From assembly GCA_963969595.1 (NCBI GenBank), contig OZ018417.1, positions 17,238,501 to 17,302,500 on the forward strand: 64,000 bases of DNA. Reading direction: 5' to 3'. Below, piece after piece: positions 24,901 through 35,323 of this stretch. Made by a program: the position numbers and the translations under genes. This stretch comes from Neckera pumila (lineage: Eukaryota > Streptophyta > Bryopsida > Hypnales > Neckeraceae). Numbering within the stretch: the stretch's first letter is position 1; each line of letters starts with the position of its first letter. Below the pieces are notes generated by a model. It was not told the origin of the DNA. It saw only the letters and a program-made list of their open reading frames with translations, and searched no databases.

Positions 24901-27900
24901 ATCAGGTAGGATGAGCATTTTTTGAGTTCCTTGTCCACATATTTCCTTAGTTTAAACTTAAAATAAAAATCAATTGGTGCCTTCAAACTAATTTCAAATT
25001 CACATTAATTTTGTATTAATATTTGAATATAATAATTAATTTCCACAATTTTTTAAGTTTGTATTGTGCATTATATAAGTTGGGAATGAATATATGCATC
25101 AAAATATGAAAGAAATGTGTTTTTAAAATGTGTTTTTAATGTAGGAAAACTCTTTAATGCTACATTGATTTATTACTTCTTGGTATAGAATTTCTTACCA
25201 AGTGCAAGCAATTTATCAAGGTTTATGTCCATTGGCAATTTTGAAGGCAAATGAAAACCCTCTGTAAACTTCTCCAACAAATAAACCATTATACAAAATT
25301 CTCTTTTTGATAGCATATTATCACCATCTTGATCAGAAAGGGTCCATGCATTCTTTAACACCTCTAATACAAACCACAGTTCTTACTATAGTAATCATAC
25401 TATTTTTATTACTATGCATTATTAAATTTTAATTTACCATTCATTTTAAAGTGATATTTTGTAATAAATCAATGCAATGATTCTTTGAAATAACTTATTT
25501 GCTTATGAAACATTTAGAAAGTACAATCATTGATGTATTCATTGATGCAATTTTTATAGAAATGTATAATATTTTAGTAGTAATATTTGTTTGTACTATC
25601 AATCAATCCATAAATTATATATTACAAATATTCTTTCAATCAATTCAATGTGAAAAAAACTATAAAATAAATAAATACAAAAAAGTACTTTGTCAATAAA
25701 CCTCTTGGAAGTTGCCAACTTAAAAAAAGGTTGCGAGTTTGATATCCTGAAATCTTTCCATCTTCATCACTATCTATTTGGTTAAATACATGGACATAAC
25801 GCTGGACATCGTGTGCAGTCATTTTTGGCCATGGAGCTTCAAATGAAGGTCTTGCTCTTACATGTTCTTTATATCCAAGATTTGAAGCTTGAGGAAGAAG
25901 TGGAGCTTGAGAAAGTCCTAAAGGTACAATTTAGAAGAATCAATATTGACAAAGCCTATGGGTTTTGTAATAATTAATTTAGAAGCTTCAATGAATTTTA
26001 TCCATTGATGAAATATGTTGCATGCATTCAAAAATAAATATAAAATAGTTTTCAACAAAAATCATAAAATAAACTTTGCAACATTAATGTACTACAATAG
26101 ACGTTTTTCCCATACCATCCATGAGATAGGTAAGCTTGAAGGGACATTTTTTTACAAATCTTCAATCTAAACCCATGTTTTTGTGATGCAAGAAATAATG
26201 AATCTTGAAGACGCAAAATTTAGGTCGCAATTTTAATTAGTTATAATTTCTTCAAATGCTTCTAGCTAGATTTATTCTTACAATAGTACCTTCTTTTTTA
26301 ATATTTGACAATTGTCGTATTGGTGTCAATTGTGGAGGGGGTATTTGTGAAGCAGTTGTCCCTATAAAGGCTGCCTTCACCAATTCTGGTGTCAGTTCCC
26401 TTCCTGTTTGTGCTATTGTTATGAGCTTGAGAGCATTGTAGAATTCTTGTCGTGAAAGAAATCCTCTTTGTCCCTCGTCAGCAAACTTCCAAATCTAAGC
26501 ACCAAAAATTCTCATTATTGTACAAAGAAAGCCAACTATGTATGGTTACACAACAATAATTAATATCACAATCTCCAATTATGAACATGCACTAGAAAAA
26601 TAGCCCCTAGCACAAACAAACTTTTGTACATTGGTAGTTAATCCTAAAGGACCACAAGACCACCAAGTGACTACATTTGCAAAAAATTTAGAATGTGAAC
26701 CATACTAACAATCAATGAATATCAAAGAGACCTTGGACAATTTTTCTGATGAATCTTTTTGTGCAATTTGATTAAAAAAATGCTTGAATATGTGATTTTT
26801 GGTAAATTTTTGGAGAATAGAGAAGGCACTTTGGGCTGTCACTTCACATCTTCATATCTTTTTTTCTACACCTCAAAATGATTAGAAAAAATTATGCATC
26901 AAAATTATGATGATTTATACTCGTGGAAAAAAAATCAAAGTTTTAAAAACACTTTTGAGCATTCCAATTTCAGCATATGTACAAAGTACTACATAACCAA
27001 ACATCTTTCACCAATCTTGTCAACAATGGCATTTTCTCAAATATTGTGCAATTTTGTCAATGTTTTTTTTTTTTTTGGAAAGATACATATTAAGTCTTCT
27101 TTCATTTTCAATGATGGCAATCATTTCACATGAATGAGGAATCATGCTTGTTATAAGAGCTAGTCAACAAAACAAGAGCTATGCTCAATCCCCCCCCCCC
27201 CCCCCTTCCCCCTCCCTTGTCCTTTAGGGATTAAGTGACACATGACTACATTCTTAGTAGTGGAAATTACTGACAATTAAATTGCAAAGAAAATCATATC
27301 GGGTATTTCTAAATAAGATCTTCCAAAGGCAATCTATAAATGGCATTTTTGAGCAACATGAAGACCAACAATATAGAAAACATTCATTTGTAGGGTTGTG
27401 AATGACAGTGGAGAGAATAGTGAATTTCATGGTCAAATAATTGAATGGTTGGAGAGGATGAAAGAAAATGTAGTAACGACTATTTATTTACTTGAATTAT
27501 TGTAATGTCTTTTAAAGGATAAATTTAGAGATCATCATGAAGAAAATTCTTACCAATACATAGAGAAACCTTTTAATTTCTGTTAATTTCTTTTGATTTC
27601 TATGACCTTAGAAAGTCTTTCACATGAACCATGGAAATTTTTTCTTCATAATGGCTCTAAAAATATTAAACTTTAATAATTCTTTGTTTTACTAATTAAG
27701 AACCAAAAATATCTTATGTTCACAAAATAATTTTCTTTGTGCACCCAATTTTTTTGTAAAGAAGATGATTATAAAGATATGACTCCTATTTAATGCTTGT
27801 TATTGCATCTCAAGTATGCAATCCAATATTGGAATGGTGAAGAACCTTAGCAAGAGTAGGTTGAGGAATATTTGTGGCTTTGAAGAAATTGACTGCGTTA

Positions 27901-27974
27901 GGTCCACTAATAACACCATCGCAATCCACATCCGCTTGAAGGAAAAAAGCTTCAAAGATCTCCTCGTGTACCAT
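21962..27974 (-). CDS. EH-domain protein, AtEH1/AtEH2 (Pan1-like) type, diverged and AT-rich; exons 1-9
   Basis: Nine exons join in phase (minus strand): 27974-27846, 26494-26290, 25917-25702, 25363-25199, 24573-24380, 23393-23319, 23152-23081, 22820-22722, 22123-21962. All have GT donors and AG acceptors and give 439 residues so far. The start ATG follows an in-frame TAG. Residues 1-90 form the first EH domain, with EF-loop residues D15, D17, D19 and the ..IWKFADEGQRGFLSRQEF core. Residues ~140-235 form the second, with loops at D160-D164 and D194-Q-D-G-D and the NLFLSWQLPREVLKNAW segment typical of plant EH proteins. A helical region follows (304-439), matching the coiled coil. In the family these proteins are TPLATE-complex subunits in clathrin-mediated endocytosis. 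Oddities: codons are strongly AT-biased, the coiled coil is shorter than usual, and the conserved Trp-rich GWQPGIQEGA..W motif near its end is replaced (GAFGLNFMIGDAMIFQ). It is either a fast-evolving paralogue or early in decay. Confidence 0.75.
24682..24888. mobile_element. 207-bp fold-back element in an EH-gene intron, ATA target duplication
   Basis: It lies in the intron between EH exons 4 and 5. Arms of about 75 bp are inverted copies: the left starts CACTAGAAGAAAACTGCATT and the reversed right starts TACTAGAAAGAATTGCATT. Both contain GATTGGTTTTGTTGAGTTCC or a close variant. ATA flanks both ends, which fits a 3-bp target duplication. The centre has short direct repeats of CATTCCAA(T/C)G. 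A 69-codon plus-strand frame across it follows the hairpin and is not a gene. It is related by its ends to the fold-back at 5639. Confidence 0.75.
27190..27219 (+). repeat. C16 homopolymer and C-rich tract inside EH intron 1
   Basis: A run of 16 C residues (27190-27205) is followed by TT, five C, T and CCC. On the transcribed strand of the EH gene this gives four or more G runs close together, which could form a G-quadruplex in the pre-mRNA. It is also a place where read and assembly errors are likely. Confidence 0.8.
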
Positions 27975-29180
27975 TCTTAAAATCCTCTATTGAAGATTTT
28001 GCAAATGAATATAGAAATTTGAAAAGAACTCCTTATTGCAACTCTTACCTTTATAGAATCCCTAAATATTTTTGCTTAGAATATACGCAATCTAAATACA
28101 ATAATCTAATATCAATTTTTGAATACAACTACAGCCAATGCTTTTAAACTTATAATTTGTTCTTATAATGTCCAAAAAATGTATGCTAAAAAAACTTTGA
28201 GTCCTCTCAAATTGTCAAGAAAATCCTACAAAAGTTAATTAGAGAAAATTTCTTAAAATGAAGACCATTCTTAGAAGCTAATTAGGGTATCACTCCCACC
28301 CATTTCTTGTTCTTTTAGGTCACAAATTTGTTGACCGTATCAACATCTAGACCATATAAACCATAGATACACCCATAAAGACGGTATAGAAAAGTTAAGT
28401 GAAATATGCTATACATCCAATCATTGACACAAGCAAGTATTGATCACACATTGTTGATCAAGGAAGAAGTAATCACTTGTAGGGGATCATGAAAGCTTAG
28501 TCGACCAATATTTAGTAAAAATTATCGATTAGTTCATTGTTAACAAGAAAAAAATCCCAATTGCAATTTTAAAACATTGAAAAGAAGTAGAAATAAGTCT
28601 ATAAAACTTCTATTTAGAGTAGAAAAATGAGGAAAAATTGGACCATTAGGAAAAAAATTGGGCCCTTCAAAAGGCCGCCTGGAGGGCCCAAAGATATTAC
28701 TTGTTTTTTCGCGTCCTTGCACCAGGACTGTCAAAACCTAGGTGGCACCCCTTGTGCCACATTGTGAAAAAGTCAAAAACACGGAGGATCCAACAACAAT
28801 GTTTGGGGGAGTTGGGAGGTACCAGACTTGGTATGATGGAACCAACAATTTGGAATAGTTTATTCCCATTGTTGTTGTGGTACCAACACTATTTTGCAAT
28901 ATTTTAGTGTGTACTGGTCCTTCTATGATGCTCATCCTATATGTTTTATCATCCTTAGTACTTGCTAACATTGTGAATCCATGGATGGATGAAGCTGTGG
29001 TGGGAGAATGGCGGGAATGCCACAAATTTAGGGTCTCCAAGTGCCACTTGGACTCTAAAATTCTGCTTCATCTGTTCACTGAAGTAATTTGGGAGGCAGC
29101 AGTGACAATGAGTGCAATAGATGCTAGAGAAGTCAACACATCCAAAAAAACGAGACATATTGTGGAAAAATTTGGTAAGA
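27975..29180. other. 5' flank of the EH gene and AT-rich intergenic DNA
   Basis: No gene is supported here. A plus-strand frame at 28877-29200 has more even composition than its surroundings (..WEAAVTMSAIDAREV..), but I see no family match and the opposite strand is equally open. The EH promoter should lie just above 27974; I find no clear TATA box. Confidence 0.4.
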
Positions 29181-29445
29181 GTGAATTGATAATTTTGTAA
29201 ATGTCCACTGATTCCTAGACTTAGTGTAGTAATGGCTATAGCCCTAAATGTAATCTCTGATTCACTCCCTACCAATTCCAACTGCCATGCTCTCGGAACA
29301 TCCAAAAAAACGATAATTTGGTAAGTGAATTGATAATTTCCTAAATGTCCACTAATTCCTAGACTTAGCATAGTAATGGCTACAGCCCTGAATGAAACCT
29401 CTGATTAACTCCTTATCAATTCCAACTACCATGCTCTCGGGGCGA
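29181..29445 (+). repeat. Tandem duplication, two units of about 144 bp
   Basis: The block GTGAATTGATAATTT, CTAAATGTCCACT(G/A)ATTC, CTAGACTTAG, AGTAATGGCTA(T/C)AGCCCT, CTCTGATT, CAATTCCAACT and CCATGCTCTCGG occurs from 29181 and again from 29325. Each is preceded by ACATCCAAAAAAACGA. The two units differ at a few per cent of positions, so the duplication is fairly recent. Long ORFs across it on the minus strand are repeat-driven. Confidence 0.8.
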
Positions 29446-29458
29446 TTGCAAGAATCAG

Positions 29459-30826
29459 TCATAGATGCTCTTTAATCAGTAAAAGCTTTGAAGGCAGCAC
29501 TTCCTGAGCAAGAGTGTTTCCCTCATTCCGCACATTGATCCTGCAATTTGGGCAACCTTCCTCCACCACTTCAAAACTGAAATCCAGTGGCGCATCGTCT
29601 CCAAGAGCTATGCGCAACTCTTGCCGCATATGGGACAAAGGCCACGTCTTTCCAACCTCAAAAACTGGGAGCTCCGCATCACAAAACACACACCGTATAA
29701 TCATCATCTCTACCGTGTCCATCTGGTCAATCGGCTCCCATGTTATACTCCTTGGAATCATGTGCTCCCTCGAGTACTAGAAATTTGTGTATAGTGTTTG
29801 CCTTCCAAGGTGATACCTGCACTTGGATGCTCCATCAAATTTAGTGAACTTTCTAGTAACCCATTTGGTACGGAAGAATTGAGAAGACCTTGAAACTCTT
29901 TGAACCATGAAGATACTATAAGTGGATGCCATAAATACCTGAAACTTATAGAAGGAGTTGACACGAGAAACTTTCACAATGTCTCCGCCGATTACAATCT
30001 TTTCATTCCACCTTGGATCCATCAAGCTACCAAGAAGTTTCACACATGGTTGGTTGATGATGTATAGCGTAGGTGTCTTGCGCACATTTGCGCTTGCAAT
30101 AGCAAAAAGGTCAACAAAAACATGAATTGGGAGAAACCACTGAATGTGACCAAACTTGCTTCTAGTAGATGCTTTCATCACTTGACGAAAGTCACAAGCA
30201 AATTTGGAGCGGTAAGCCTCAGTGCTGTGCATATCTGGAAGGGGCCACTCTGGATCCAATAGGCCTGGCAGAGGTAGAGGCTTCAGAGTTCTATACAACT
30301 CTGGCGGGGTTGGAGGAATATACACCGCTCAAAGATAGAAGGTGCCATTCTTCAGTAAGCTGCGGTGAGCTCTTCCATTTCTCGTGGATTCTCCAACCTC
30401 AACATGTAGCACATAGACAACACTAAGAATGGACTCTAGATGCACCCAATTGTCAAAGTACGAAAGATAAAGGTAATTGCAATGTCTCGGCTCCCTCAGG
30501 TCCTCCGCTGCCTCCAACTGTAACTGCCAACGCATGTAAGCATGGCGAATCTTCACTGCATCCACCTCCATCTTTGGCACCCATGATGAATCCGATGCAT
30601 ACGTCATTTTGAAGTGGAACTTCAAAATCTTCCCCTTGTATGCTCCACCAAATGAATCACCTCCATATCTTGCGGCGTCTCTTTCCCACTCTCCAGTGCT
30701 CTCAGGTTGTAGAGTCACCCAAGATCCCACTTCTAGCTTCATGGGAATCCATTTTTTTGAAGTGTCTTTGTCATTGTGGACAACAACCGAAACTATCTCA
30801 TCTCTCGGGCGACGTGCCATATCCAC
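29459..30826 (-). pseudogene. BAH-like protein ORF with C-terminal CxxC pairs, one unexplained in-frame stop
   Basis: A single minus-strand frame runs 456 codons from ATG at 30826 to a stop at 29459, with only two internal stops (TGA at 30329-30331, TAG at 29777-29779). Residues ~28-145 have the shape of a BAH domain: a GSWVTLQP start, GGAYKGKILKF, then YLYLSYFDNWVHLESI and VVYVLHV. The C-terminal part has CVFC and CPNC pairs, enough for one zinc site. The TAG can be removed by an in-phase intron (donor after FYKFQ, GTATTT; acceptor TTCTAG), joining FYKFQ to YSREHMIPRS. I find no intron that removes the TGA. BAH domains bind chromatin in known proteins; here that is inference. It may be a transposon-borne or lineage-specific gene that has decayed slightly, or one read through at TGA. 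Confidence 0.5.
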
Positions 30827-31486
30827 TAATTGGTTTCAATGACAATACACCAATCTAACAACAATTGCATCAAGTCCTTCGGATGTGCGGTCAAACCAAC
30901 TGTAAACTAGTGACCGCCCTTGAGCTACAAATGAGAAGGAGTCGGATTCCGCAGGAAGTCAAAGAGAAACAGGATGGATGATCCAGTTCTGGATTGGGCG
31001 GCCAACGGTTTCCAAGACACTAGGAATCAAGCTAGGACTAGCAAAATGAGACAACTGGATGTAACACTCGCCACATGTACCATGTACTCAAATTACAATC
31101 CACCACAAACCATTATATACTAGTGGTTCCATATCCATTCTTGTCCTTTCTTCGTTGCGTCTAAAAAACCCAGATAAATCAATCTTGCCAAACAGAAGAT
31201 GCCTATATTGACATTGGAATTCAGCTGGTCTGTCATTTTCCGTATTTGTACTCACAACCTGAATACACCGCAAAACTCCATAACAGTAGAACAGGCAGAA
31301 ATACCAAGCCTCCTTCCCCCACTGTGTCCAGTGGTTCCTTTGTGTGATTGTCCAAGCCCTTAGCTTTGTCTTGATTATTCTGTGTATCAATCAGTTTCAG
31401 TTTTGATCTGACTTAGTATGCTGAATTGGAGATCCATGCTGAAGCCACAGAGGTGCTGACTGTCCGTCCCGGAGTCTATCAATGAG

Positions 31487-32677
31487 TTGAGAGGTCCTTC
31501 AAATGTTGAAGTGTTGGATGATCTAATCCAAAAGGGGACATTGAATGATGATAGTAATTGCAAAGTTGTAGGCTCTGTTCAAGAAGAGATGAGGAAGGGT
31601 GATTGGTCTGGGCCAATTGACTTGAGAAGATTCCCAAAGGATGTAGCTAGTCGAATGGTAGAAGCAGCTCCATTTCTTCGTGGCTCAAAATCTACACTAT
31701 ATGATGCCAAATTCTTTTCAATGCTTGTGGGTTTATGCAACGGTGGAGTAATGGTGGACGATGTGACGCCAACAGAGTACCCAGACAATTTGTGGGTATC
31801 TACGTGGCCTCTCCATGAAGATGGTCAGTCCGCTAGGATAAAGATTTCTGGATGCAAGAGCCCGGACATCCAAAGAGACTTTCTGAAACTTTACAAGAAG
31901 GTCTATCAATGGTCAAAGGCCTGACAATGGGTTCTTCTCCAAGAAGTTTGTGCGTGCTACTACATTGCACCTCATCTTAAAGCAACCCGTGAATTTTGCC
32001 AAGTGTGCCTCCAAGCTCACTAAGGACCGCATTTGGATGGCAAAGGACAATCCCTGGAAGTTGACTCGTCCAGCTCTTTGGGAGCAGATTGAAGCAATGG
32101 TGCTGGCTTTAACATCTCCAACCGTGGAGCTTCCAGAAGAGCAGCAGCGTATCGTGCAACGGCCGAGGACTTTAGGGCGGCACATACGACGAAGTACAAA
32201 GGTGTGAGAAGCTTTGCCAATTGCCGCCCCTAGAGAGCGAATCCGCTCATGCAAACCCAACGGTGCACTTTTAACTCTGGATGAATGTCAGGCTCACTTG
32301 AAGTCCCTAGAAGCAAAGGTTGAGGACCTCCGTCAGCAAGCACGACAATGTGAAGAATAGTTGGAGGCAGCAAAAGAGCAGGTTGTTAATGCAAAAGCGG
32401 TTGAATCAAAACTTGAAGCTGAGCTTGCAGAATATCTTGGAGCATCCAGAACATGTGCATCCAAAGGTGATTGGCACGGCAAAGGATAGTTCGATGTGAA
32501 GGCAAGAGGTTTGCATCCTGCCATTACCGCCGCCGGGCTAAATGTTGCTAATGCTCTAGCTTCAGTCCTCTCTTTGGAGCAACTGCAATCGGAAGTACAG
32601 ATCAACCTCACTACCTCCCAAAAACTCCATGCACAGTCGTGTGCTAAGAGAGAGAGACTTCAATTTCAGTCCCCTTA
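31487..32677 (+). pseudogene. Broken ORF of unknown family with coiled-coil C-terminus
   Basis: The frame at 31487-31924 encodes about 145 residues of globular character (GPIDLRRFPKDVASRMVEAA; GLCNGGVMVDDVTPTEYPDN). Around 31910-31925 the coding signal moves to the next frame (NGFFSKKFVRATTLHL..), which runs to a stop near 32207. It then continues in pieces through 32677 as a Glu/Ala/Gln-rich coiled coil (HLKSLEAKVEDLRQQA; KAVESKLEAELAEYL) with several stops. The pattern is one long gene with at least one frameshift and several nonsense changes, or with undetected introns. I recognise no domain, and no ATG is certain at the 5' end. Confidence 0.4.
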
Positions 32678-32724
32678 AGGTGGTACCCACTAATTCCTTT
32701 CCTGTTTATCCAACTACATAGTCA

Positions 32725-33063
32725 GTGCCTCCATTGGACATCACTATGGCCCCAGCAATTTGTGTTGTATGCTTAAGGGCATTTATTGGAAGATGTGCCG
32801 TTATTTGTTTGTGGGGATGTTTGTTGCACCCTTACTGCATGTGGCAGTTGATTGGCCATCTCCAGAAGGCTGTCTCTTGGGTATGCCCAGGTTGTGGGAA
32901 GAGTTTTCATGGAGCATGGAGTGCACAATGGAGTTTGTCGCTTGAGAGTATTTTGGAGATTGCGAAATTGAATTCTTTGATTTCAAGTGATTCCGCCCCA
33001 AACTGGATGCCACAGAAAGGCCCATTTTTTGGGGATCTCACAGTCGAAGCTCCGCAGACCTGA
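32725..33063 (+). CDS. RING-like zinc finger ORF, 112 aa
   Basis: This open frame contains CVVC, then C and GCLLHPYC, then WVCPGC, in the spacing of a RING-type cross-brace, although the loop lengths are not canonical. A region of no known type follows (WSLSLESILEIAKLNSL). It lies directly after the broken coiled-coil ORF and in the same direction, so it may be a domain of the same decayed protein. RING fingers usually act in ubiquitin ligases; transposon-encoded proteins carry them too. It is a fragment unless transcripts show otherwise. Confidence 0.4.
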   Translation: MPPLDITMAPAICVVCLRAFIGRCAVICLWGCLLHPYCMWQLIGHLQKAVSWVCPGCGKSFHGAWSAQWSLSLESILEIAKLNSLISSDSAPNWMPQKGPFFGDLTVEAPQT

Positions 33064-33246
33064 GTTGGCATGAGAAGGAACAACGTCATCACACGAGTAA
33101 ACGGGTTGAAGTTGATTCATCCACGTGACCTTGAATCACCGTCTGATTGAATCTTTGACGCACCTGGTTCTTCTACTGATGTGATTGAGGGCAAAAAACA
33201 AAAGGTACTATCAAGAGGCATAGGTGAAGTCATGGAATAAACTATT

Positions 33247-33561
33247 GTGCCACATTTTGCGCAACCCTATGCTGTTATAGTGGCCTCTACTACAGAATCA
33301 CTTGCTCCAAGTGAAAGAATCCAAGATAAGGTGCTGGACATTCCGTCTACAAGACTGGAGGAACATACAGAGAATAGGAGTGTTGAGGGTAGATGGGAGA
33401 TTGCACTACGGCAGGCAGGAGAGATTCTGCCAACATTGGAGGGTGAGACTCAAGGAGCAATGGAGACGAGCAATAGAACAGCTTGTGATGAGCAGCATGT
33501 AAAATTGATGAAGGAGTGCATCGAGATCTTGCACAAAGTCAAGGTAGTAGAGTCAAAATAG
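33247..33561 (+). CDS. Acidic helical ORF fragment, 104 aa, unknown
   Basis: A 104-codon frame that is rich in Glu and predicted helical (LEEHTENRSVEGRWEIALRQ; LMKECIEILHKVKVV). It follows the RING-like ORF in the same direction, with stops between them, and ends 75 bp before a TTAA-flanked element. It is most likely the 3' part of the same broken gene. Confidence 0.3.
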   Translation: MPHFAQPYAVIVASTTESLAPSERIQDKVLDIPSTRLEEHTENRSVEGRWEIALRQAGEILPTLEGETQGAMETSNRTACDEQHVKLMKECIEILHKVKVVESK

Positions 33562-33636
33562 GGTCGGGCCATCTGTTGCCTGAAAAGGCCGATGGTCCCA
33601 TTTTATAGCTCCAAGGAGAAATTTTGCAATAGAAAT

Positions 33637-34827
33637 TTAACCCCTAAAGGACCATTATTGGTTCAACGGACATTTGGGATTTTGGGTAGGTACCTACAGG
33701 CTGAAATTTTGTTGTGATTTTTTGAAACTTTTCTTGAAGATAGAAAAAGTGATAAGCTTTGTAGGAATATAATTTTTTTCACAATCGGTGCCCGGGAAAA
33801 AAAATTATGACCAAATAAGCTCAAAACAGGCATTAGATGATATTTGGGGGTCTTGGAGGGCCGTTTCAGGCCTGTTCCCTGATTTGCCCAAATTCAGTGA
33901 ACGCCGGTATGGGTGTGTTTAGAAAATTTTTTTTCAAAAAAAAAAAAAAAAAAAAAAAATTCTTACCAAAATATCATTTTAAGCAAAAATTTTTTTTTTT
34001 TTTTTTTTTTTTCAAGAAATTATGTGGCAATTGCTCGACCACGTCAGACAGCAGGGGAACTCACAGCCCTCCAATACCCCCAAATCTCATCTAATGGGAT
34101 GGTTGGCAGCAAAAAAAAAGGACAAAAATTTGAATTTTTTTTAAAATGTTTTTTATCTCAGAGATTATATTTTTGTCTATTTAGAAAGATTTGATTCATT
34201 TCATTTGGATTTCTTATGAGAAAGTTATGGACATTCTTGATTTTTGGGCACTTAGAGCATTTTCTTGAAAAAAATAATTTCTAGGATGCATTTTTGAATG
34301 CAATTTTTCAAATTTTTCAATTTTTTTTGTGCATGGTTTATATTACTTGATAGAACAATCTCACCATTGGGATTAGTGAATTTTAATTCCATCTAAAATA
34401 TATGAATATTTTACATTTTCCTTCTTTCTTGTAACTACTTCTACTTAACAATTTTTTAAAGAATGATAGTTAAGTTTTTTTTCTTTTTCTTTTTTTTCCT
34501 AGACTCTCAACTCAATTCTCCACTACAAAGATTTAAAGCTTAAAACTTTGTTGTGCAAAATTTTTAAGTTAAAAATGTTCAAAGTCAAAAAATCTAGTCC
34601 CGCAATGTACTGAAAAACTTGTTTTTTCACTTTAAACGTAGATATCTTGCAATTTGAGCGGTCAAAAATTCTGAAATTTTTTCCACACACTCTCAAACTA
34701 GTTAGGTGTAAGATCCTACGGTTAGATTTGAAAAAAAACATTTTCAATTTTTTATACTTTTTGCTATAGAAATGGCAGTTTTGAGTGTTTTTTGGCAGAA
34801 AAAGGGCCTCGGTATTTTAGGGGTTAA
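33637..34827. mobile_element. TTAA-flanked element, piggyBac-like, non-autonomous (copy A), with nested MITE
   Basis: The left end is TTAACCCCTAAAGGACCA and the reversed right end is TTAACCCCTAAAATACCGAG. Without the nested MITE (33831-34096) the length is about 925 bp, almost the same as the 931-bp copy at 61963. The interior of the two copies aligns in order (GGTACCTAC(A/G)GGCTGAA; AATCGGTGCCCGGGAAAAAA; CAAATAAGCTCAAAACA; GCAATGTACTG). No transposase ORF is present; the interior is AT-rich with long T runs. TTAA at both borders, with CCC-starting inverted repeats, is the signature of piggyBac-type transposition. Confidence 0.65.
33831..34096 (+). mobile_element. MITE with CATTAGATGA ends (copy 2), nested
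   Basis: A 266-bp element starts CATTAGATGATATTTGGGGG and ends with the complement AAATCTCATCTAATG. It is inserted in the TTAA element after CTCAAAACAGG. The related copies at 61963 and 63531 read through this site (CTCAAAACAAGGGATG; CTCAAAACAGGGGAGA), which confirms both ends and shows little or no target duplication. It carries the longest A and T runs of the family (over 20 nt each). Confidence 0.9.
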
Positions 34828-35039
34828 AACAATCTTATATTGTTTGTAACACAACTTTCATCAGACTGATAGGCTTGTACCACCCATTGCCTGAAATGGG
34901 ATGGTATCATTTTGTAATTCTTGGGAGATATTTTGAATAGAAGTTGAAAATAACACTACACTGTCTGGGCACGCCCGGCTTCATCACAATAGATTTGGAC
35001 CATCCATCACCTGGAATTGGATGGCCCCATTTACTTTAT

Positions 35040-35323
35040 CATTAAATGAGATTCGGGGGTCTTAGAGGGCTTCAAGTTCCCCTGTTGTCTGCTGCGTTCC
35101 CAGACTGCGGGAATGCAGCTGGCTAACGTGGTCAAGCGACTGCCACGTCATTTTTTTGGAAAAAAAAAAAAAAATTTGCTTAAAATGATATTTTGGTAAT
35201 TTTTTTTTTTAAAAAAAAAAAAAAATTAATTTCTAACACACCCTTACCGGCATTCATTGAATCTGGGCAGATCAGGGTACAAGCCTGAAACGGCCCTCCA
35301 AGACCCCCAAATATCATCTAATG
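35040..35323 (-). mobile_element. MITE with CATTAGATGA ends (copy 3), inverted
   Basis: It is in the opposite orientation to copies 1 and 2. The left end is CATTAAATGAGATTCGGGGG and the right end is the complement of CATTAGATGATATTTGGGGG. The interior retains the CTGCGTTCCCAGACTGCGGG block seen in copy 1 and the TTACCGGCATTCATTGAATC block. It sits 0.9 kb from copy 2 in inverted orientation, so the two could pair. Confidence 0.9.

Larger units (their letters stand above)
33562..35039 (+). repeat. Short tandem repeat (about three units) split by the TTAA element
   Basis: Units of ~100 bp carry the blocks CCAT(C/T)..TTGCCTGAAA or CACCTGGAATTGG, GATGGTCCCATTTT or GATGG(T/C)(A/C)(T/C)CATTT, a GGGAGATATTTTG or GGAGAAATTTTG segment and CAATAGAAA or GAATAGAAG. 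They begin near 33565, 34895 and 35000. The first is interrupted by the element at 33637-34827; comparison with the second unit (GAATAGAAGTTGAAAATAAC) shows what the site looked like before insertion. Confidence 0.6.

Noticed and set aside
24700..24909. 69-codon ORF
   Set aside because: It lies inside a fold-back element, and its frame follows the inverted arms.
28877..29200. 107-codon plus-strand ORF
   Set aside because: Some of it looks plausible, but there is no family match, no splice context and an equally open opposite strand; it was not listed as a gene.
33917..34012. Long A and T runs as a retroposed poly(A) tail
   Set aside because: They lie inside the MITE at a fixed place seen in all copies, so they are part of the element rather than a LINE or SINE tail.
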